Source: Streptomyces humi (GTDB lineage Bacteria > Actinomycetota > Actinomycetes > Streptomycetales > Streptomycetaceae). Taken from it: a stretch of 64,000 bases of DNA. The position numbers were made by a program, and so were the translations under genes. Under the pieces are notes generated by a model. It made no database searches. It was not told the origin of the DNA and saw nothing but the letters and a program-made list of their open reading frames with translations. The stretch is taken from NCBI RefSeq assembly GCF_001005085.2, contig NZ_LBMU02000049.1, positions 1 to 64,000 of the forward strand, written 5' to 3'. Positions 1 to 9,056 of the stretch are shown here, in pieces (the stretch's first letter is position 1; the number at the start of each line of letters is the position of its first letter).

Positions 1-1
1 G

Positions 2-841
2 GCCCCCACACCCGCCCCCAGCCGCCGGCTCTTCGTCTCCCGGGTCGTGGGCGGCGCAGCCGCCACCGCCGCCACGGCCACCGTCGGGCTCGGCACCTAC
101 GGCGTCCTCCGCGGCCCCCGCGTGAAACGCGTCACCGTCCCCCTCGCCAAACTCCCGCGTGCCGCCCACGGTTACCGCATCGCCGTGGTCAGCGACATCC
201 ATCTCGGCCCCATCCTCGGCCGAGGCTTCGCGCAGCAGGTCGTCGACACCGTCAACGCCACCCAGCCCGACCTGATCGCGGTGGTCGGCGACCTCGTCGA
301 CGGCAGCGTGAAGGACCTCGGCCCGGCCGCCGCCCCCCTCGCCCAGCTGTCGGCACGGCACGGCGCGTACTTCGTCACCGGCAACCACGAGTACTTCTCC
401 GGGGCCGCCCAGTGGGTCGAGGAGGTTCGCCGTCTGGGCCTGCACCCCCTGGAGAACGCCCGCACCGAACTGGCCCACTTCGACCTCGCCGGGGTGAACG
501 ACATCGCGGGCGAGAGCACCGGCCAGGGCCCCGACTTCGACCGTGCCCTCGCCGGCCGCGACCCGGCCCGCGCCTGCGTGCTCCTCGCCCATCAGCCCGT
601 CCAGATCCACGAGGCCGTCCGCCACCACGTCGACCTCCAGCTCTCCGGCCACACCCACGGCGGCCAGCTCTGGCCGGGCAACTTCATCGCCGCGGCGGCC
701 AACCCGACCGTCGCCGGTCTGGACCGCTACGGCGACACCCAGCTCTACGTCTCCCGGGGTGCCGGTGCCTGGGGTCCGCCGACCCGTGTGGGTGCCCCCT
801 CGGACATCACGGTCATCGAACTCGCGTCCAAGCGGGCCTGA
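2..841 (+). CDS. Metallophosphoesterase (5' end outside window)
   Basis: Calcineurin-like metallophosphoesterase, a two-metal phosphoesterase of unknown substrate. The frame is open to the left edge, so the true start lies upstream; an internal GTG at 47 could start a 264-residue protein. Counting from that GTG, the metal-binding motifs appear in order: SDIHLGP (D50, H52), GDLVDG (D82), GNHEY (N113, H114), AHQP (H182) and SGHTHGGQ (H202, H204). The spacing matches the membrane-associated YkuE/YaeI-like group, whose N-terminal membrane segments would lie mostly outside the window. The stop at 839-841 is followed by about 220 bases with no gene. Family assignment is firm; substrate and full length are not. 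Confidence 0.88.
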   Translation, partial: APTPAPSRRLFVSRVVGGAAATAATATVGLGTYGVLRGPRVKRVTVPLAKLPRAAHGYRIAVVSDIHLGPILGRGFAQQVVDTVNATQPDLIAVVGDLVDGSVKDLGPAAAPLAQLSARHGAYFVTGNHEYFSGAAQWVEEVRRLGLHPLENARTELAHFDLAGVNDIAGESTGQGPDFDRALAGRDPARACVLLAHQPVQIHEAVRHHVDLQLSGHTHGGQLWPGNFIAAAANPTVAGLDRYGDTQLYVSRGAGAWGPPTRVGAPSDITVIELASKRA

Positions 842-1063
842 CCGAGAACCGACCCCGCCGCACCCTCGCCGAGTCTGTGAAGACACTGTGAAATCCGGCG
901 GAAACGAGCGCTCGGTAAGTTCTTCCTCATCTAGTCAGATCGCTCTTCCCCCACATGAAACACCTGTGATTAGGTGAGCCGCGTCACTTAGGGGAGTGGC
1001 GTTTGCGGAGGGCCCCGGCCGGGACGGGACGGGCCCGTGCGGGTCCTGGGGAGGGCACCAACC

Positions 1064-2617
1064 ATGCGATCTGTTCGCATGCGGATTCTCGTCACGCTCG
1101 TCGTCCTGACGATCGTGGGGATCGGCGGCTGGCAGCTGCTGCCGGCGCAGGGGAACAAGAACAAGACGATCACCGTCGGCACGACGGACGCCGTCACCTC
1201 GCTCGATCCGGCCGGCGCCTACGACGCCGGGTCCTGGGCGCTGTACAACAACGTGTTCCAGACGCTGCTCACCTTCGAGCCCGGCGGTGTCCAGCCGGTC
1301 CCGGACGCGGCCCAGAGCTGCTCCTTCACGGACTCGACGCTCCGGACGTACCGCTGCGAGGTGCGCGACGGGATCACCTTCCCGAGCGGCCGGACCATGA
1401 CCGCCGAGGACGTGAAGTACTCCTTCGACCGGGTCAAGAAGATCAACTCCGATGTCGGTCCGGCGTCCCTGTTCGCCACGCTCGGTTCGGTGACCACCGG
1501 CGGCAAGGACGTCACGTTCCACCTGTCGTCCCCGGACGCGACGTTCCCGTTCAAGCTGGCCACCGGCGCCGGCGCGATCGTCGACCGCGACAAGTACCCG
1601 GCCGACGGCCTGCGCACCGGCACGTCGGTGGACGGCACCGGCCCGTACACCCTGACCTCGTACACCAAGGACAAGCAGGCGGTCCTGCGGCCCAACGGCC
1701 ACTACCAGGGCGCGCTGAGCACCGGACGCCCCATCGACCTGCGGTACTACCCGGACTCGGCCAAGCTCGCCGCCGCCTACAAGGCCAAGCGCGTCGACGT
1801 GGCGACCCGGACGCTGCCGCCGGCCATGGTCTCCAAGCTCTCGCCGAGCGACCCGGACCAGCGCGTCCTGGAGTCCGACAGCTCCGAGACCCGCAACCTG
1901 TACCTGAACACCCGCGACAAGTCGCCCCTGCACGACGTGCTGGTCCGCCGTGCCCTCGCCTGGCTGGTCAACCGCGAGCAGCTGGCCTCGACCGTGTACG
2001 ACGGCACGGTGGAGCCGCTGTACTCGCTGATCCCGACCGGCCTCACCGGTCACACCACGTCGTTCTTCGACTCCTACCCGGAGCAGAGCGTCGCCAAGGC
2101 GAAGGCGCTCCTGGCACAGGCCGGCGTCAGCACCCCGGTCGAGTTCTCCTTCGGCTACGGCATCGGGCACGGCGCGGGGGCCGAGGAGGCCGCCGCCCTG
2201 AAGAAGCAGCTGGAGACGGGCGGCCTGTTCAAGGTGGACGTCAAGGGTTACGAGTGGACCGACTTCCAGAAGTCGTGGGCCGCGGGCAAGATGGACGCCT
2301 GGGCGGTCGGCTGGGTCGCCGACTACCCCGACCCGGACACCTTCGGCGCCTCCCTGGTCGGCAGCGACTCCGTGATGAGCACCGGCTACAGCAACAAGGC
2401 CGTGGACCATCTGCTGCTGAACAGCCAGCGGTACGCCGACCGCAGCCAGGCCGAGCAGGACTTCCGCAAGGTCCAGACGGACGTCGCCGACGACGTGCCG
2501 CTGATCCCGCTGTGGCAGCGCACGGACTACGTCCTCAGCAGCGAGGAAGTGGTCGGCGCCCAGTACCTCACGGACAGCACCGGCGTGTTCCGGCTGTGGA
2601 GTCTGGGCTGGCTCTGA
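1064..2617 (+). CDS. ABC transporter substrate-binding protein, family 5
   Basis: Extracytoplasmic solute-binding protein of the oligopeptide/dipeptide (SBP_bac_5) family, 517 residues, which would deliver a peptide-like ligand to an ABC permease. I chose ATG 1064 because GAGGG (1051-1055) sits 8 bases upstream; GTG 1037 would add nine residues without a ribosome site. Residues about 7-23 form a hydrophobic segment with no lipobox cysteine, so the protein is secreted or N-terminally anchored, not a lipoprotein. The body has family landmarks: TSLDPAGAY near the N-terminus, ITFPSGRTMTAEDVKYSF, and VGWVADYPDPDTF near the C-terminus. No permease or ATPase genes are adjacent, so it is an orphan here. 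Confidence 0.9.
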   Translation: MRSVRMRILVTLVVLTIVGIGGWQLLPAQGNKNKTITVGTTDAVTSLDPAGAYDAGSWALYNNVFQTLLTFEPGGVQPVPDAAQSCSFTDSTLRTYRCEVRDGITFPSGRTMTAEDVKYSFDRVKKINSDVGPASLFATLGSVTTGGKDVTFHLSSPDATFPFKLATGAGAIVDRDKYPADGLRTGTSVDGTGPYTLTSYTKDKQAVLRPNGHYQGALSTGRPIDLRYYPDSAKLAAAYKAKRVDVATRTLPPAMVSKLSPSDPDQRVLESDSSETRNLYLNTRDKSPLHDVLVRRALAWLVNREQLASTVYDGTVEPLYSLIPTGLTGHTTSFFDSYPEQSVAKAKALLAQAGVSTPVEFSFGYGIGHGAGAEEAAALKKQLETGGLFKVDVKGYEWTDFQKSWAAGKMDAWAVGWVADYPDPDTFGASLVGSDSVMSTGYSNKAVDHLLLNSQRYADRSQAEQDFRKVQTDVADDVPLIPLWQRTDYVLSSEEVVGAQYLTDSTGVFRLWSLGWL

Positions 2618-2623
2618 CGGGCC

Positions 2624-2648
2624 GCCCCGGGCCGGCCGCGCCCGGGGC
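2624..2648. terminator. Bidirectional hairpin between convergent genes
   Basis: Perfect 9-bp inverted repeat GCCCCGGGC / GCCCGGGGC with a 7-base loop. It lies between the binding-protein stop and the histidine-kinase stop, which face each other. It has no T-run, as is common for terminators in very GC-rich genomes. Confidence 0.6.
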
Positions 2649-4082
2649 TCAGTCCGACCGCAACGTGACCGTCACGGCCAGCCCTTCGCCGGGTGCCGTG
2701 CGCACGCACACCTCACCCCCGTGCGCCTCCACCACCCCCTGCACGATCGCCATCCCCAGCCCGCTGCCCTCGCCGCCCCCCACCCGGAAGAACCGGTCGA
2801 AGATGCGTGCCGCGTCCGCGTCCGCCAGCCCCGGCCCCTCGTCGGCGACGCACACCCGCACCGCTCCGTCCGCCCGCTCCACGCCCAGGCGCACGGCGGC
2901 GCCGACCGGCGTGTGGACCCGGACGTTGGCCAGCAGGTTCCCCAGCACCTGCCGCAGCCCTGACTCGTCGGCCCGTACCAGCACCGCCCCGTCGGCCGAG
3001 ACGACCACCCGCCGCGCCGGCTGCTGGGCCCGCAGGTCCTCCGCCGCGTCCCGCACCAGGCGGCTCACGTCGACGTGCCGGAACCGGAGCTCCGGCCGCT
3101 GGTCGAGCCGGGCGAGCAGCAGCAGCTCGTCCACCAGCCGCCCCATCCGGTCCACCTCGCCGTGCATCCGGTCCCAGGCCCGCCGGCGCTCCCCCGGCTC
3201 GCTCAGCATCCCCTGGTCGTACAGCTGGAGATAGCCGCGGATGGCGGCGAGCGGGGTGCGCAGCTCGTGCGAGGCGTCGGCGACGAACCGGCGCAGCTGT
3301 GCCGCACTGTGCTCACGCGTCCGGTACGCCGTCTCCACCTGGTGCAGCATGGAGTTGAGGGCGAGCCGCAACTGCTCGACCTCCTGCGTCGGATGGTGGC
3401 TCGACGGCACCCGCCGGGTGAGGTCGCCCTCGGCGATCGCGGACGACGTCTCCACCATGTCCTCCAGCGGCAGCAGCCGTCGCCGCACGCTGTACATGGT
3501 CAGACAGCACAGCAGCGCGAGCAGCAGCGTGCCGACGGCGAAGTCGAGCCGGAGCGCCTTGGCTATGCCCTTGTGCAGCAGTTCGGTCGAGGTGGCCAGC
3601 AGGATGTAGGGGCCGTCGGCCAGCCGGGTCGCCGTCACCCGGTAGGCCGCGCCGTGCACGTCGACGTCGTGCGGGCCGGGCGCGGCGACCAGGGCGCGCG
3701 GGTCGGGCACGGCGGCCGCGAGCGCGCGCTGGGCCCCGGTCGGCTTCATGTCGAAGACGGTGAGGGGGTCGCCCTTGGTGTCGACTACGGTGAAGATCGA
3801 GTCCGGTGTCGGGTCGGACTCGGCCGGGGTGATCCGTTCGCGGACCACGCCGAGCGCGGTCAGCGAGTCGACCTGCCGCAGGGTGAGGCCCGAACTCCCC
3901 AGCGAGGTACGCGTCTTGAGCAGTTCGGAGTCCACCTGGTCGAGCAGGTACAGCCGCATGCCCATGATGCTCACGGTGGTCGCCACCACGATGCCGACGG
4001 CGAGCAGCCCGACGTTGGCCAGGGTCAGCTTGCCGCGCAGCGAGTGCACGCCGTGCCGGTGACGGCGGTCGCGCAGGCTCAT
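2649..4082 (-). CDS. Two-component sensor histidine kinase
   Basis: Membrane sensor kinase of 477 residues. Two transmembrane segments (about 20-42 and 180-198) flank an extracytoplasmic sensor of about 135 residues. A HAMP-like linker (about 198-250) follows, then the dimerisation/phosphoacceptor motif DASHELRTPL with H272. The ATPase domain shows an N-box (LLANVRVH), DEGPGL, FDRFFRVGG and GSGLGMAIVQG. The ATG (4082-4080) overlaps the TGA of the upstream response-regulator gene as ATGA, so the two are translationally coupled. The N-box reads ANVRVHT rather than the usual NALKHT. The signal sensed is unknown. Confidence 0.93.
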   Translation of the reverse strand: MSLRDRRHRHGVHSLRGKLTLANVGLLAVGIVVATTVSIMGMRLYLLDQVDSELLKTRTSLGSSGLTLRQVDSLTALGVVRERITPAESDPTPDSIFTVVDTKGDPLTVFDMKPTGAQRALAAAVPDPRALVAAPGPHDVDVHGAAYRVTATRLADGPYILLATSTELLHKGIAKALRLDFAVGTLLLALLCCLTMYSVRRRLLPLEDMVETSSAIAEGDLTRRVPSSHHPTQEVEQLRLALNSMLHQVETAYRTREHSAAQLRRFVADASHELRTPLAAIRGYLQLYDQGMLSEPGERRRAWDRMHGEVDRMGRLVDELLLLARLDQRPELRFRHVDVSRLVRDAAEDLRAQQPARRVVVSADGAVLVRADESGLRQVLGNLLANVRVHTPVGAAVRLGVERADGAVRVCVADEGPGLADADAARIFDRFFRVGGGEGSGLGMAIVQGVVEAHGGEVCVRTAPGEGLAVTVTLRSD

Positions 4083-4768
4083 GCCAGGCCGTATCCGACA
4101 CCCCGCCGGGTGGTGATCACCGGCGGTCCCAGGGTGTCGAGCTTGCGGCGCAGATAGCTGATGTACGTCTCCACGACGGTCGAGTCCGAGGGCGCGTGCT
4201 CGTACTGCCAGACGTGCCTGAGCAGTTGCTCCTTGGGCACGATCCGGCCGCCGTTGCGCACCAGGAAGCGCAGCAGCGCGTACTCGGTGGGGGTCAGCTC
4301 GACCGTGCGGCCCGCGCGGTGCACCGAGTACGTCGTCTCGTCCAGTTCCAGGTCGCCGTAGCGCAGGGGCGGCCGCTGCTGGATGACGTCGGCCGGGCGG
4401 GTGCGGCGCAGCACCGCGCCGATCCGGGCGACGACCTCGTCGATGTTGAAGGGCTTGGTGATGTAGTCGTCGCCGTAGCCGAGGGCGCCGACTATCTCGG
4501 CCGGGGCGTCCCGCGCGGTCAGGAAGACGAGGGCCAGGTCGGGCCGGCGGACGCGTAGTTCGCGGGCCAGCGCCCGGCCGTCGCCGTCGGGCAGCATCAC
4601 GTCGAGCAGGGCCGCGTCCGGGCGGGTGCGCTCGGCCAGCGCGAGGGCGCCCTGGACCGTGCCGGCCGTCATCACCTCGAACCGGTGGTAGCGCAGGGCG
4701 ATGGCGAGGACGTCCGCGATGCTGGGCTCGTCCTCCACGATCAGCACGGTGCTGCCTGGAGCCGTCAT
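4079..4768 (-). CDS. OmpR-family response regulator
   Basis: DNA-binding response regulator of 229 residues, partner of the overlapping kinase gene. The receiver domain has the acidic pair in LIVEDE, the phosphoacceptor D56 in LLDVMLPDG and the conserved lysine in YITKPF. The C-terminal winged helix carries RTVELTPTEYALL and SYLRRKLD, typical of OmpR/PhoB. I prefer ATG 4768, just before the first receiver strand and preceded by a G-rich stretch; an upstream in-frame ATG at 4834 would add 22 low-complexity residues. It is divergent from the MmpL gene at 4935, so that transporter is a reasonable but untested target. Confidence 0.92.
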   Translation of the reverse strand: MTAPGSTVLIVEDEPSIADVLAIALRYHRFEVMTAGTVQGALALAERTRPDAALLDVMLPDGDGRALARELRVRRPDLALVFLTARDAPAEIVGALGYGDDYITKPFNIDEVVARIGAVLRRTRPADVIQQRPPLRYGDLELDETTYSVHRAGRTVELTPTEYALLRFLVRNGGRIVPKEQLLRHVWQYEHAPSDSTVVETYISYLRRKLDTLGPPVITTRRGVGYGLA

Positions 4769-4934
4769 GCCCCCAGTATCGGCGCCCCCGCCGCCGCCCG
4801 GGGGCGCGCAGCTTTGGAGTTCCTTGAGAGTCATGCGCGCCGCGTGTCCCGCCGGGCGGCCCGCTGCCGATCCTGTTGCCCAGGACCTGGGGGACCGACC
4901 GACCGAAGTGATTTACGACAAGGAGCTGTTGAGC

Positions 4935-7355
4935 GTGACGGCATTGGCACGGTGGTGCTATCGGCACCGGCTGGTGGTCCTGTTGCTGTGGGTGGGGGCG
5001 CTGCTGGGAGTGGGCTTCTCGGCCTCGGCGGCGGGCACGAACTACGCGAACGTCTTCTCCCTTCCCGACACGGACTCCAAGAGCGCGTACGACCTGATGC
5101 AGAAGGCCTTCCCGGAGACCTCCGGTGACACGGACACCGTGGTGTGGCGGGTCACCGACGGCTCGGTGAAGGACCCGGCGGTCCGGGACCGCGTCGGGCC
5201 CGCCCTGGACACGATCGCGAAGCTGCCCGGCGTGGGCGCGGTCACCAGCCCCTACGCCGGTCCGCAGGGCGCGGCGCAGATCAGCGGGGACGGCACGATC
5301 GCCTACGCCCAGCTCACCTTCACCAAGCGGGCCAACGAGATCCCCAAGGAGCAGATCCAGCAGGTCCTCGACACCGCCAAGGACGCCGAACGCAACGGCC
5401 TCCAGGTCGAGTTGGGCGGCCAGGCCGTGCAGCGCGTCCAGGAGCCGCCGCAGGGCCTGTCCGAGATGGTCGGCATCATCGCGGCCGCGGTCGTCCTCTT
5501 CCTCGCCTTCGGGTCGTTCTTCGCGATGACCCTGCCCATCGCGATCGCCGTCTTCGGCGTCGGCATGGGCCTGTTCTCCACCCAGTTGCTCAGCCACACC
5601 ACCGACATCCCCGACATCGCCCCGCTGCTCGCCTCCCTGATCGGCCTCGGTGTCGGCATCGACTACGCCCTGTTCATCGTCACCCGGCACCGGCGCGGCA
5701 TCCTGCGCGGCCTGGACCCGGAGGAGTCGGCGGTCACCGCCCTCAACACCTCGGGCCGGGCCGTGCTGTTCGCGGGCGGCACGGTGTGCATCGCGCTCGC
5801 CGGCATGCTGGTCACCCGGCTGCACTTCCTGGACGGCGTGGTCATCGGCACGTCCCTCACGGTCGTCCTCAGCGTCCTCGCGGCCACCACCCTGCTGCCG
5901 GCCCTGCTCGGTTTCCTCGGCCCGCGCGTCCTCAGCCGCCGCCAGCGCCGCCGGCTGGCCGCCGAGGGCCCCGAGCCGGAGCGGGCGAGCGGCCTGGCGG
6001 CCCGCTGGTCGGCGAACGTCGAGAAGCGCCCCCGCCGTATCGCGGCTCTGGCGCTCGTCGTGATGGCGGTGCTCGCCGTCCCCGTCCTCTCCCTCCGCCT
6101 CGGCGCCACCGACCAGGGCAACGACGACGCGTCCACGACCACCAGGAAGGCCTACGACCTGCTCGCCGAGGGCTTCGGCCCCGGCTTCAACGGCCCCCTC
6201 CAGGTGGTCAGCGTGGGCGGCGACACGGCACGGCTGGTCCAGGGCCTGGAGTCGACCCCGGGAGTCGCGCGGGTGGCCCAGCTGCCGCCCGCCAAGGGGG
6301 TGACGGTCATCCAGGTCGTCCCCACCACCTCTCCCCAGTCCAAGGAGACGGACGACCTGATCGACACCCTGCGCGACCGGGTGATCCCGAAGGCGGGCGC
6401 GCAGGCGCACGTCGGCGGGGTGACGGCGGTCTCCAAGGACTTCGCCTCGGTCACCGGCGACCGGCTGCCCCTCTTCGTCGCGACGATCATCGGGCTGGGC
6501 TTCCTGCTGCTCCTGGTCGCCTTCCGCTCCCTGGTCGTCCCGCTGACGGCGGCCGTGATGAACCTGATCGCGGCGGCGGCCTCCTTCGGCGTCCTGGTCG
6601 CGGTCTTCCAGTGGGGCTGGGGCCTGGACCTGCTGGGCCTCGGCAAGGAGGGCCCGATCAACGCGTTCCTCCCGGTCATCATGCTCTCCCTGCTCTTCGG
6701 CCTGTCGATGGACTACCAGGTGTTCCTGGTGAGCCGGATGCACGAGGAGTGGGTGCACACCAGGGACAACGCGCGGGCGGTGCGGGTCGGGCTGGCCGAG
6801 ACCGGCCGGGTCATCAACTCCGCCGCCCTGATCATGGTCTGTGTCTTCCTGGCCTTCGTCCTCAGCGGCGACTCGGGCGCGGCCATGGCGGGCGTGGGCC
6901 TGGCGGCGGCGGTCGCGCTCGACGCCTTCATCCTCCGTACGGCCCTGGTGCCCGCGGCGATGCACCTGCTGGGCGCCGCCAACTGGTGGCTGCCGGGCTG
7001 GCTGGAGAAGCGGCTGCCGCACCTGGCCGTGGAGCCGGCGGAGGAGACCCCGGAGCCGGGGGAGCCGGCCGGCCCGGCCTCGGTGGTGCACGGTCTCGTC
7101 CGCACGCCGGACGGTGACCCGGTGGAGGGCGCGTCGGTGACGCTGACGTCCGGGGGCGGCCGTCGGCTGGACCACGTGTCGTCGCTGGCCGACGGCTCCT
7201 ACATCGTCTCGGTCCCGGCCCCGGGCGCCTACCTGCTGGCGGTGACCGCACCGTCGTACGGCTCGGAGGCCCACCACGTGACGGTGGGCCAGGGGCCGCT
7301 CGTGTACGACGTGGAGCTGGCGGAGGACGGGGTGGACGCGGTCAACCGGAAGTGA
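4935..7355 (+). CDS. MmpL/RND-family transporter with C-terminal regulatory-like domain
   Basis: MmpL-type RND exporter of 806 residues, likely moving a lipid or hydrophobic compound out using the proton gradient. GTG 4935 has AAGGAG upstream at 9-base spacing. The two halves each carry the family aspartate-tyrosine signature: GVGIDYALFIVTRHRRG in the first and GLSMDYQVFLVSRMHEEW in the second, each before a membrane bundle, with large extracytoplasmic domains after the first helix of each half. From about residue 714 there is an unusual tail (VVHGLVRTPDGDPVEGA, then ADGSYIVSVPAPGAY) like a CarboxypepD_reg beta-sandwich. It is divergent from the two-component pair and meets the TetR gene tail to tail without a gap. 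Substrate unknown. Confidence 0.92.
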   Translation: MTALARWCYRHRLVVLLLWVGALLGVGFSASAAGTNYANVFSLPDTDSKSAYDLMQKAFPETSGDTDTVVWRVTDGSVKDPAVRDRVGPALDTIAKLPGVGAVTSPYAGPQGAAQISGDGTIAYAQLTFTKRANEIPKEQIQQVLDTAKDAERNGLQVELGGQAVQRVQEPPQGLSEMVGIIAAAVVLFLAFGSFFAMTLPIAIAVFGVGMGLFSTQLLSHTTDIPDIAPLLASLIGLGVGIDYALFIVTRHRRGILRGLDPEESAVTALNTSGRAVLFAGGTVCIALAGMLVTRLHFLDGVVIGTSLTVVLSVLAATTLLPALLGFLGPRVLSRRQRRRLAAEGPEPERASGLAARWSANVEKRPRRIAALALVVMAVLAVPVLSLRLGATDQGNDDASTTTRKAYDLLAEGFGPGFNGPLQVVSVGGDTARLVQGLESTPGVARVAQLPPAKGVTVIQVVPTTSPQSKETDDLIDTLRDRVIPKAGAQAHVGGVTAVSKDFASVTGDRLPLFVATIIGLGFLLLLVAFRSLVVPLTAAVMNLIAAAASFGVLVAVFQWGWGLDLLGLGKEGPINAFLPVIMLSLLFGLSMDYQVFLVSRMHEEWVHTRDNARAVRVGLAETGRVINSAALIMVCVFLAFVLSGDSGAAMAGVGLAAAVALDAFILRTALVPAAMHLLGAANWWLPGWLEKRLPHLAVEPAEETPEPGEPAGPASVVHGLVRTPDGDPVEGASVTLTSGGGRRLDHVSSLADGSYIVSVPAPGAYLLAVTAPSYGSEAHHVTVGQGPLVYDVELAEDGVDAVNRK

Positions 7356-8099
7356 TCAGCCGTCCCGGCGCCCCTGGGCCGCCGGGTCCGGCAGCACCCG
7401 GGTCATCCCCGGCAGGAAGTCCGTGAACAGCTCGTGGACCTCCAGCACCAGCGGCCGCAGCACCCGGAACCGCGCGAGGGAGACGCCTCGCGCGGTCAGC
7501 CGGGCCCCCCGCTCGGCCAGCCGGTAGCTGCGCTCCCGGCCCTCTGTCCGGTCGAAGATCCAGTACAGGACCAGACCCATCTGCGAGAGCCACATCAACT
7601 CCGGCAGCACGTCCCGCAGTTCCGGAGCCACCTTGGTCCTCGCCCCGGCGAGCACCTCCCGGTGCACGCTGATCGCCTCCTCGCGGGCGTGCTCGCTCTC
7701 CGGGGAGAAGGGGCTGAGCGGGCTGTCGGGGTCGGCGGCGTTCTTGAAGAAGTGGACCGCGAACTCGTGGTACGGCAGGGCGATGTCCAGCCACACCTTG
7801 AGCACTCCCGAGAGCCTCGCCTCCAGGTCCGTCTCCCGGTCCAGGACCTCGCGGACCGCCGCCCGGTGCTCGGCGGCGAGCTGGTCGTAGAAGCCCTGGA
7901 TCAGGTGTTCCTTGCCGGCGAAGTAGTAGTACGCGTTGCCGACCGAGACCCCCGCCTCCGTGGCGATGGCCCGCATCGTGGTCTTCTCGTAGCCCCGCTC
8001 CCGGAACAGCCGCATCGCCGTCTCCAGGATCAGCGCGCGGGTCTGCTCGGACTTGCTGGGGGCACCGGCCTCGACGGGACCGTCGTTCTTCGCGGACAC
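7356..8099 (-). CDS. TetR-family transcriptional regulator
   Basis: TetR-type repressor of 247 residues starting at GTG 8099. The N-terminal helix-turn-helix (about residues 20-65) has the usual pattern ILETAMRLFRERGYEKTT, then SVGNAYYYFAGKEHLIQGFY. The rest is a helical ligand/dimerisation domain not recognised in detail. It is the third gene of a minus-strand operon, 9 bases downstream of the DCC-family gene. The operon promoter at about 9057-9085 is flanked by two TTGAAC-type palindromes that are natural operators for this protein, so autoregulation is likely. The stop abuts the stop of the mmpL gene on the other strand. Confidence 0.92.
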   Translation of the reverse strand: MSAKNDGPVEAGAPSKSEQTRALILETAMRLFRERGYEKTTMRAIATEAGVSVGNAYYYFAGKEHLIQGFYDQLAAEHRAAVREVLDRETDLEARLSGVLKVWLDIALPYHEFAVHFFKNAADPDSPLSPFSPESEHAREEAISVHREVLAGARTKVAPELRDVLPELMWLSQMGLVLYWIFDRTEGRERSYRLAERGARLTARGVSLARFRVLRPLVLEVHELFTDFLPGMTRVLPDPAAQGRRDG

Positions 8100-8108
8100 G
8101 GACAGAGC

Positions 8109-8609
8109 CTAACCAGTCGCGCAGACGCCACCGGCACAGCCCGGAGGGTCGTATATCCACCCGATACCGGGTTCGTACACCCAGCCGTCCTGCCGCCGGA
8201 AGGGCCTGCCGTCGCCGCCACCCTGCCCGCCCCGCCACCAGGCGGCGGCGAGCACCGCCCCCCGTGCCAGTCTGGCCCCGGCCGGGGTGCTGAGCCGGTG
8301 GGCGAGCGGCCGGTGCTCCCGCAGCGCCCAGAGCACCACGATCCACGCGGCGGTGTCCCGGTAGACCTGCCCGGCGTCGCCGACCACGGTGACCTCGTCG
8401 AAGGTGGCGGAGTGGTCCAGCTCCGGGAAGCGGGCCCGGGCCTCGTCGGAACCCGCCGGCACCAGCTCCAGCGGCACCAGCTGCGGCTGCCGCGCGAGCC
8501 AGTCGCGCAGGTGGGTGCAGAGGGCGCACTCGGCGTCGTAGAGAACGGTGAGCCCGTGAACCGGGACGCGGACGGCGTCCCGGTTCCCCGTCGTCGGCAC
8601 GGTGCTCAC
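8109..8609 (-). CDS. DCC-family (DUF393) thiol-disulfide oxidoreductase-like protein
   Basis: Protein of 166 residues with the hallmark of the DCC/DUF393 family: LYDAECALC near the N-terminus with a CxxC pair at C28 and C31, then LRDWLARQ and later GQVYRDTAAWIVVLWAL. Members are thioredoxin-like and presumed redox-active, but no reaction is established. The GTG start (8609) overlaps the stop of the upstream membrane-protein gene as GTGA. The C-terminus has a short aromatic segment (WVYEPGIGWIYDPPG) ending in two cysteines, which is unusual. It belongs to the membrane protein / DCC / TetR operon. Confidence 0.85.
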   Translation of the reverse strand: MSTVPTTGNRDAVRVPVHGLTVLYDAECALCTHLRDWLARQPQLVPLELVPAGSDEARARFPELDHSATFDEVTVVGDAGQVYRDTAAWIVVLWALREHRPLAHRLSTPAGARLARGAVLAAAWWRGGQGGGDGRPFRRQDGWVYEPGIGWIYDPPGCAGGVCATG

Positions 8610-9013
8610 GCCCCGGCCGCCGGTGCCGTCCAGCCCTGCGGCGGGACGGGCGGGAGCTGTTCCTTCTCCATCATCCCGCGTCGGCGGATCCGGTTGAGCA
8701 CGTACACGTTGCCGAGGTGCATCACGCCGAGCACCAGCAGCACCACCCCGAGCTTGGACGACAGGGCCTCGAAGATGCCGCGGGTGTCGTCGATGGTGTC
8801 ACTGGTGTGCAGGTACAGCGCGACGAAGCCGAGGTTGACCAGGTAGAAGCCGACCACCAGCAGGTGGTTCACGGCGTCGGCGAGCTGCTCGTTCCCGTGC
8901 AGGACGTCGGAGAGGAAGATCCGCCCGTTGCGGCTGAGCGTGCGGGCCACCCACACGGTCAGGCCGATGCTGACGAGCAGGTAGATGACGTAGGCGATGA
9001 CGGTACGGTCCAT
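8606..9013 (-). CDS. Small integral membrane protein of unknown function
   Basis: First gene of a three-gene minus-strand operon, 135 residues with about three predicted membrane helices (TVIAYVIYLLVSIGLTVWVA, LLVVGFYLVNLGFVALYL and LGVVLLVLGVMHLGNVYVL). I chose ATG 9013 because AAGGGG lies just upstream; an upstream in-frame start would run back through the operator. I do not recognise the family beyond a conserved Streptomyces membrane protein. The 5' untranslated region contains operator palindrome 9027-9040, so this gene is probably the direct target of the TetR protein encoded two genes later. Confidence 0.75.
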   Translation of the reverse strand: MDRTVIAYVIYLLVSIGLTVWVARTLSRNGRIFLSDVLHGNEQLADAVNHLLVVGFYLVNLGFVALYLHTSDTIDDTRGIFEALSSKLGVVLLVLGVMHLGNVYVLNRIRRRGMMEKEQLPPVPPQGWTAPAAGA

Positions 9014-9026
9014 GCCCCACCCCTTC

Positions 9027-9040
9027 TTGAACGCGTTCAA
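9027..9040. promoter_or_regulatory. Operator palindrome 1 (TTGAACGCGTTCAA)
   Basis: Perfect 14-bp palindrome in the 5' leader of the minus-strand TetR operon, between the inferred transcription start and ATG 9013. A second copy lies 45 bp away centre to centre. Inferred binding site for the TetR protein of the same operon. Confidence 0.7.
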
Positions 9041-9056
9041 AACGCTGACAGGGATG

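Noticed and set aside
2649..7277. A single 1542-codon open frame on the minus strand through the kinase, regulator and mmpL region
   Set aside because: Only its last 477 codons have real protein features. The rest is low-complexity antisense of the regulator and mmpL genes, an effect of high GC.
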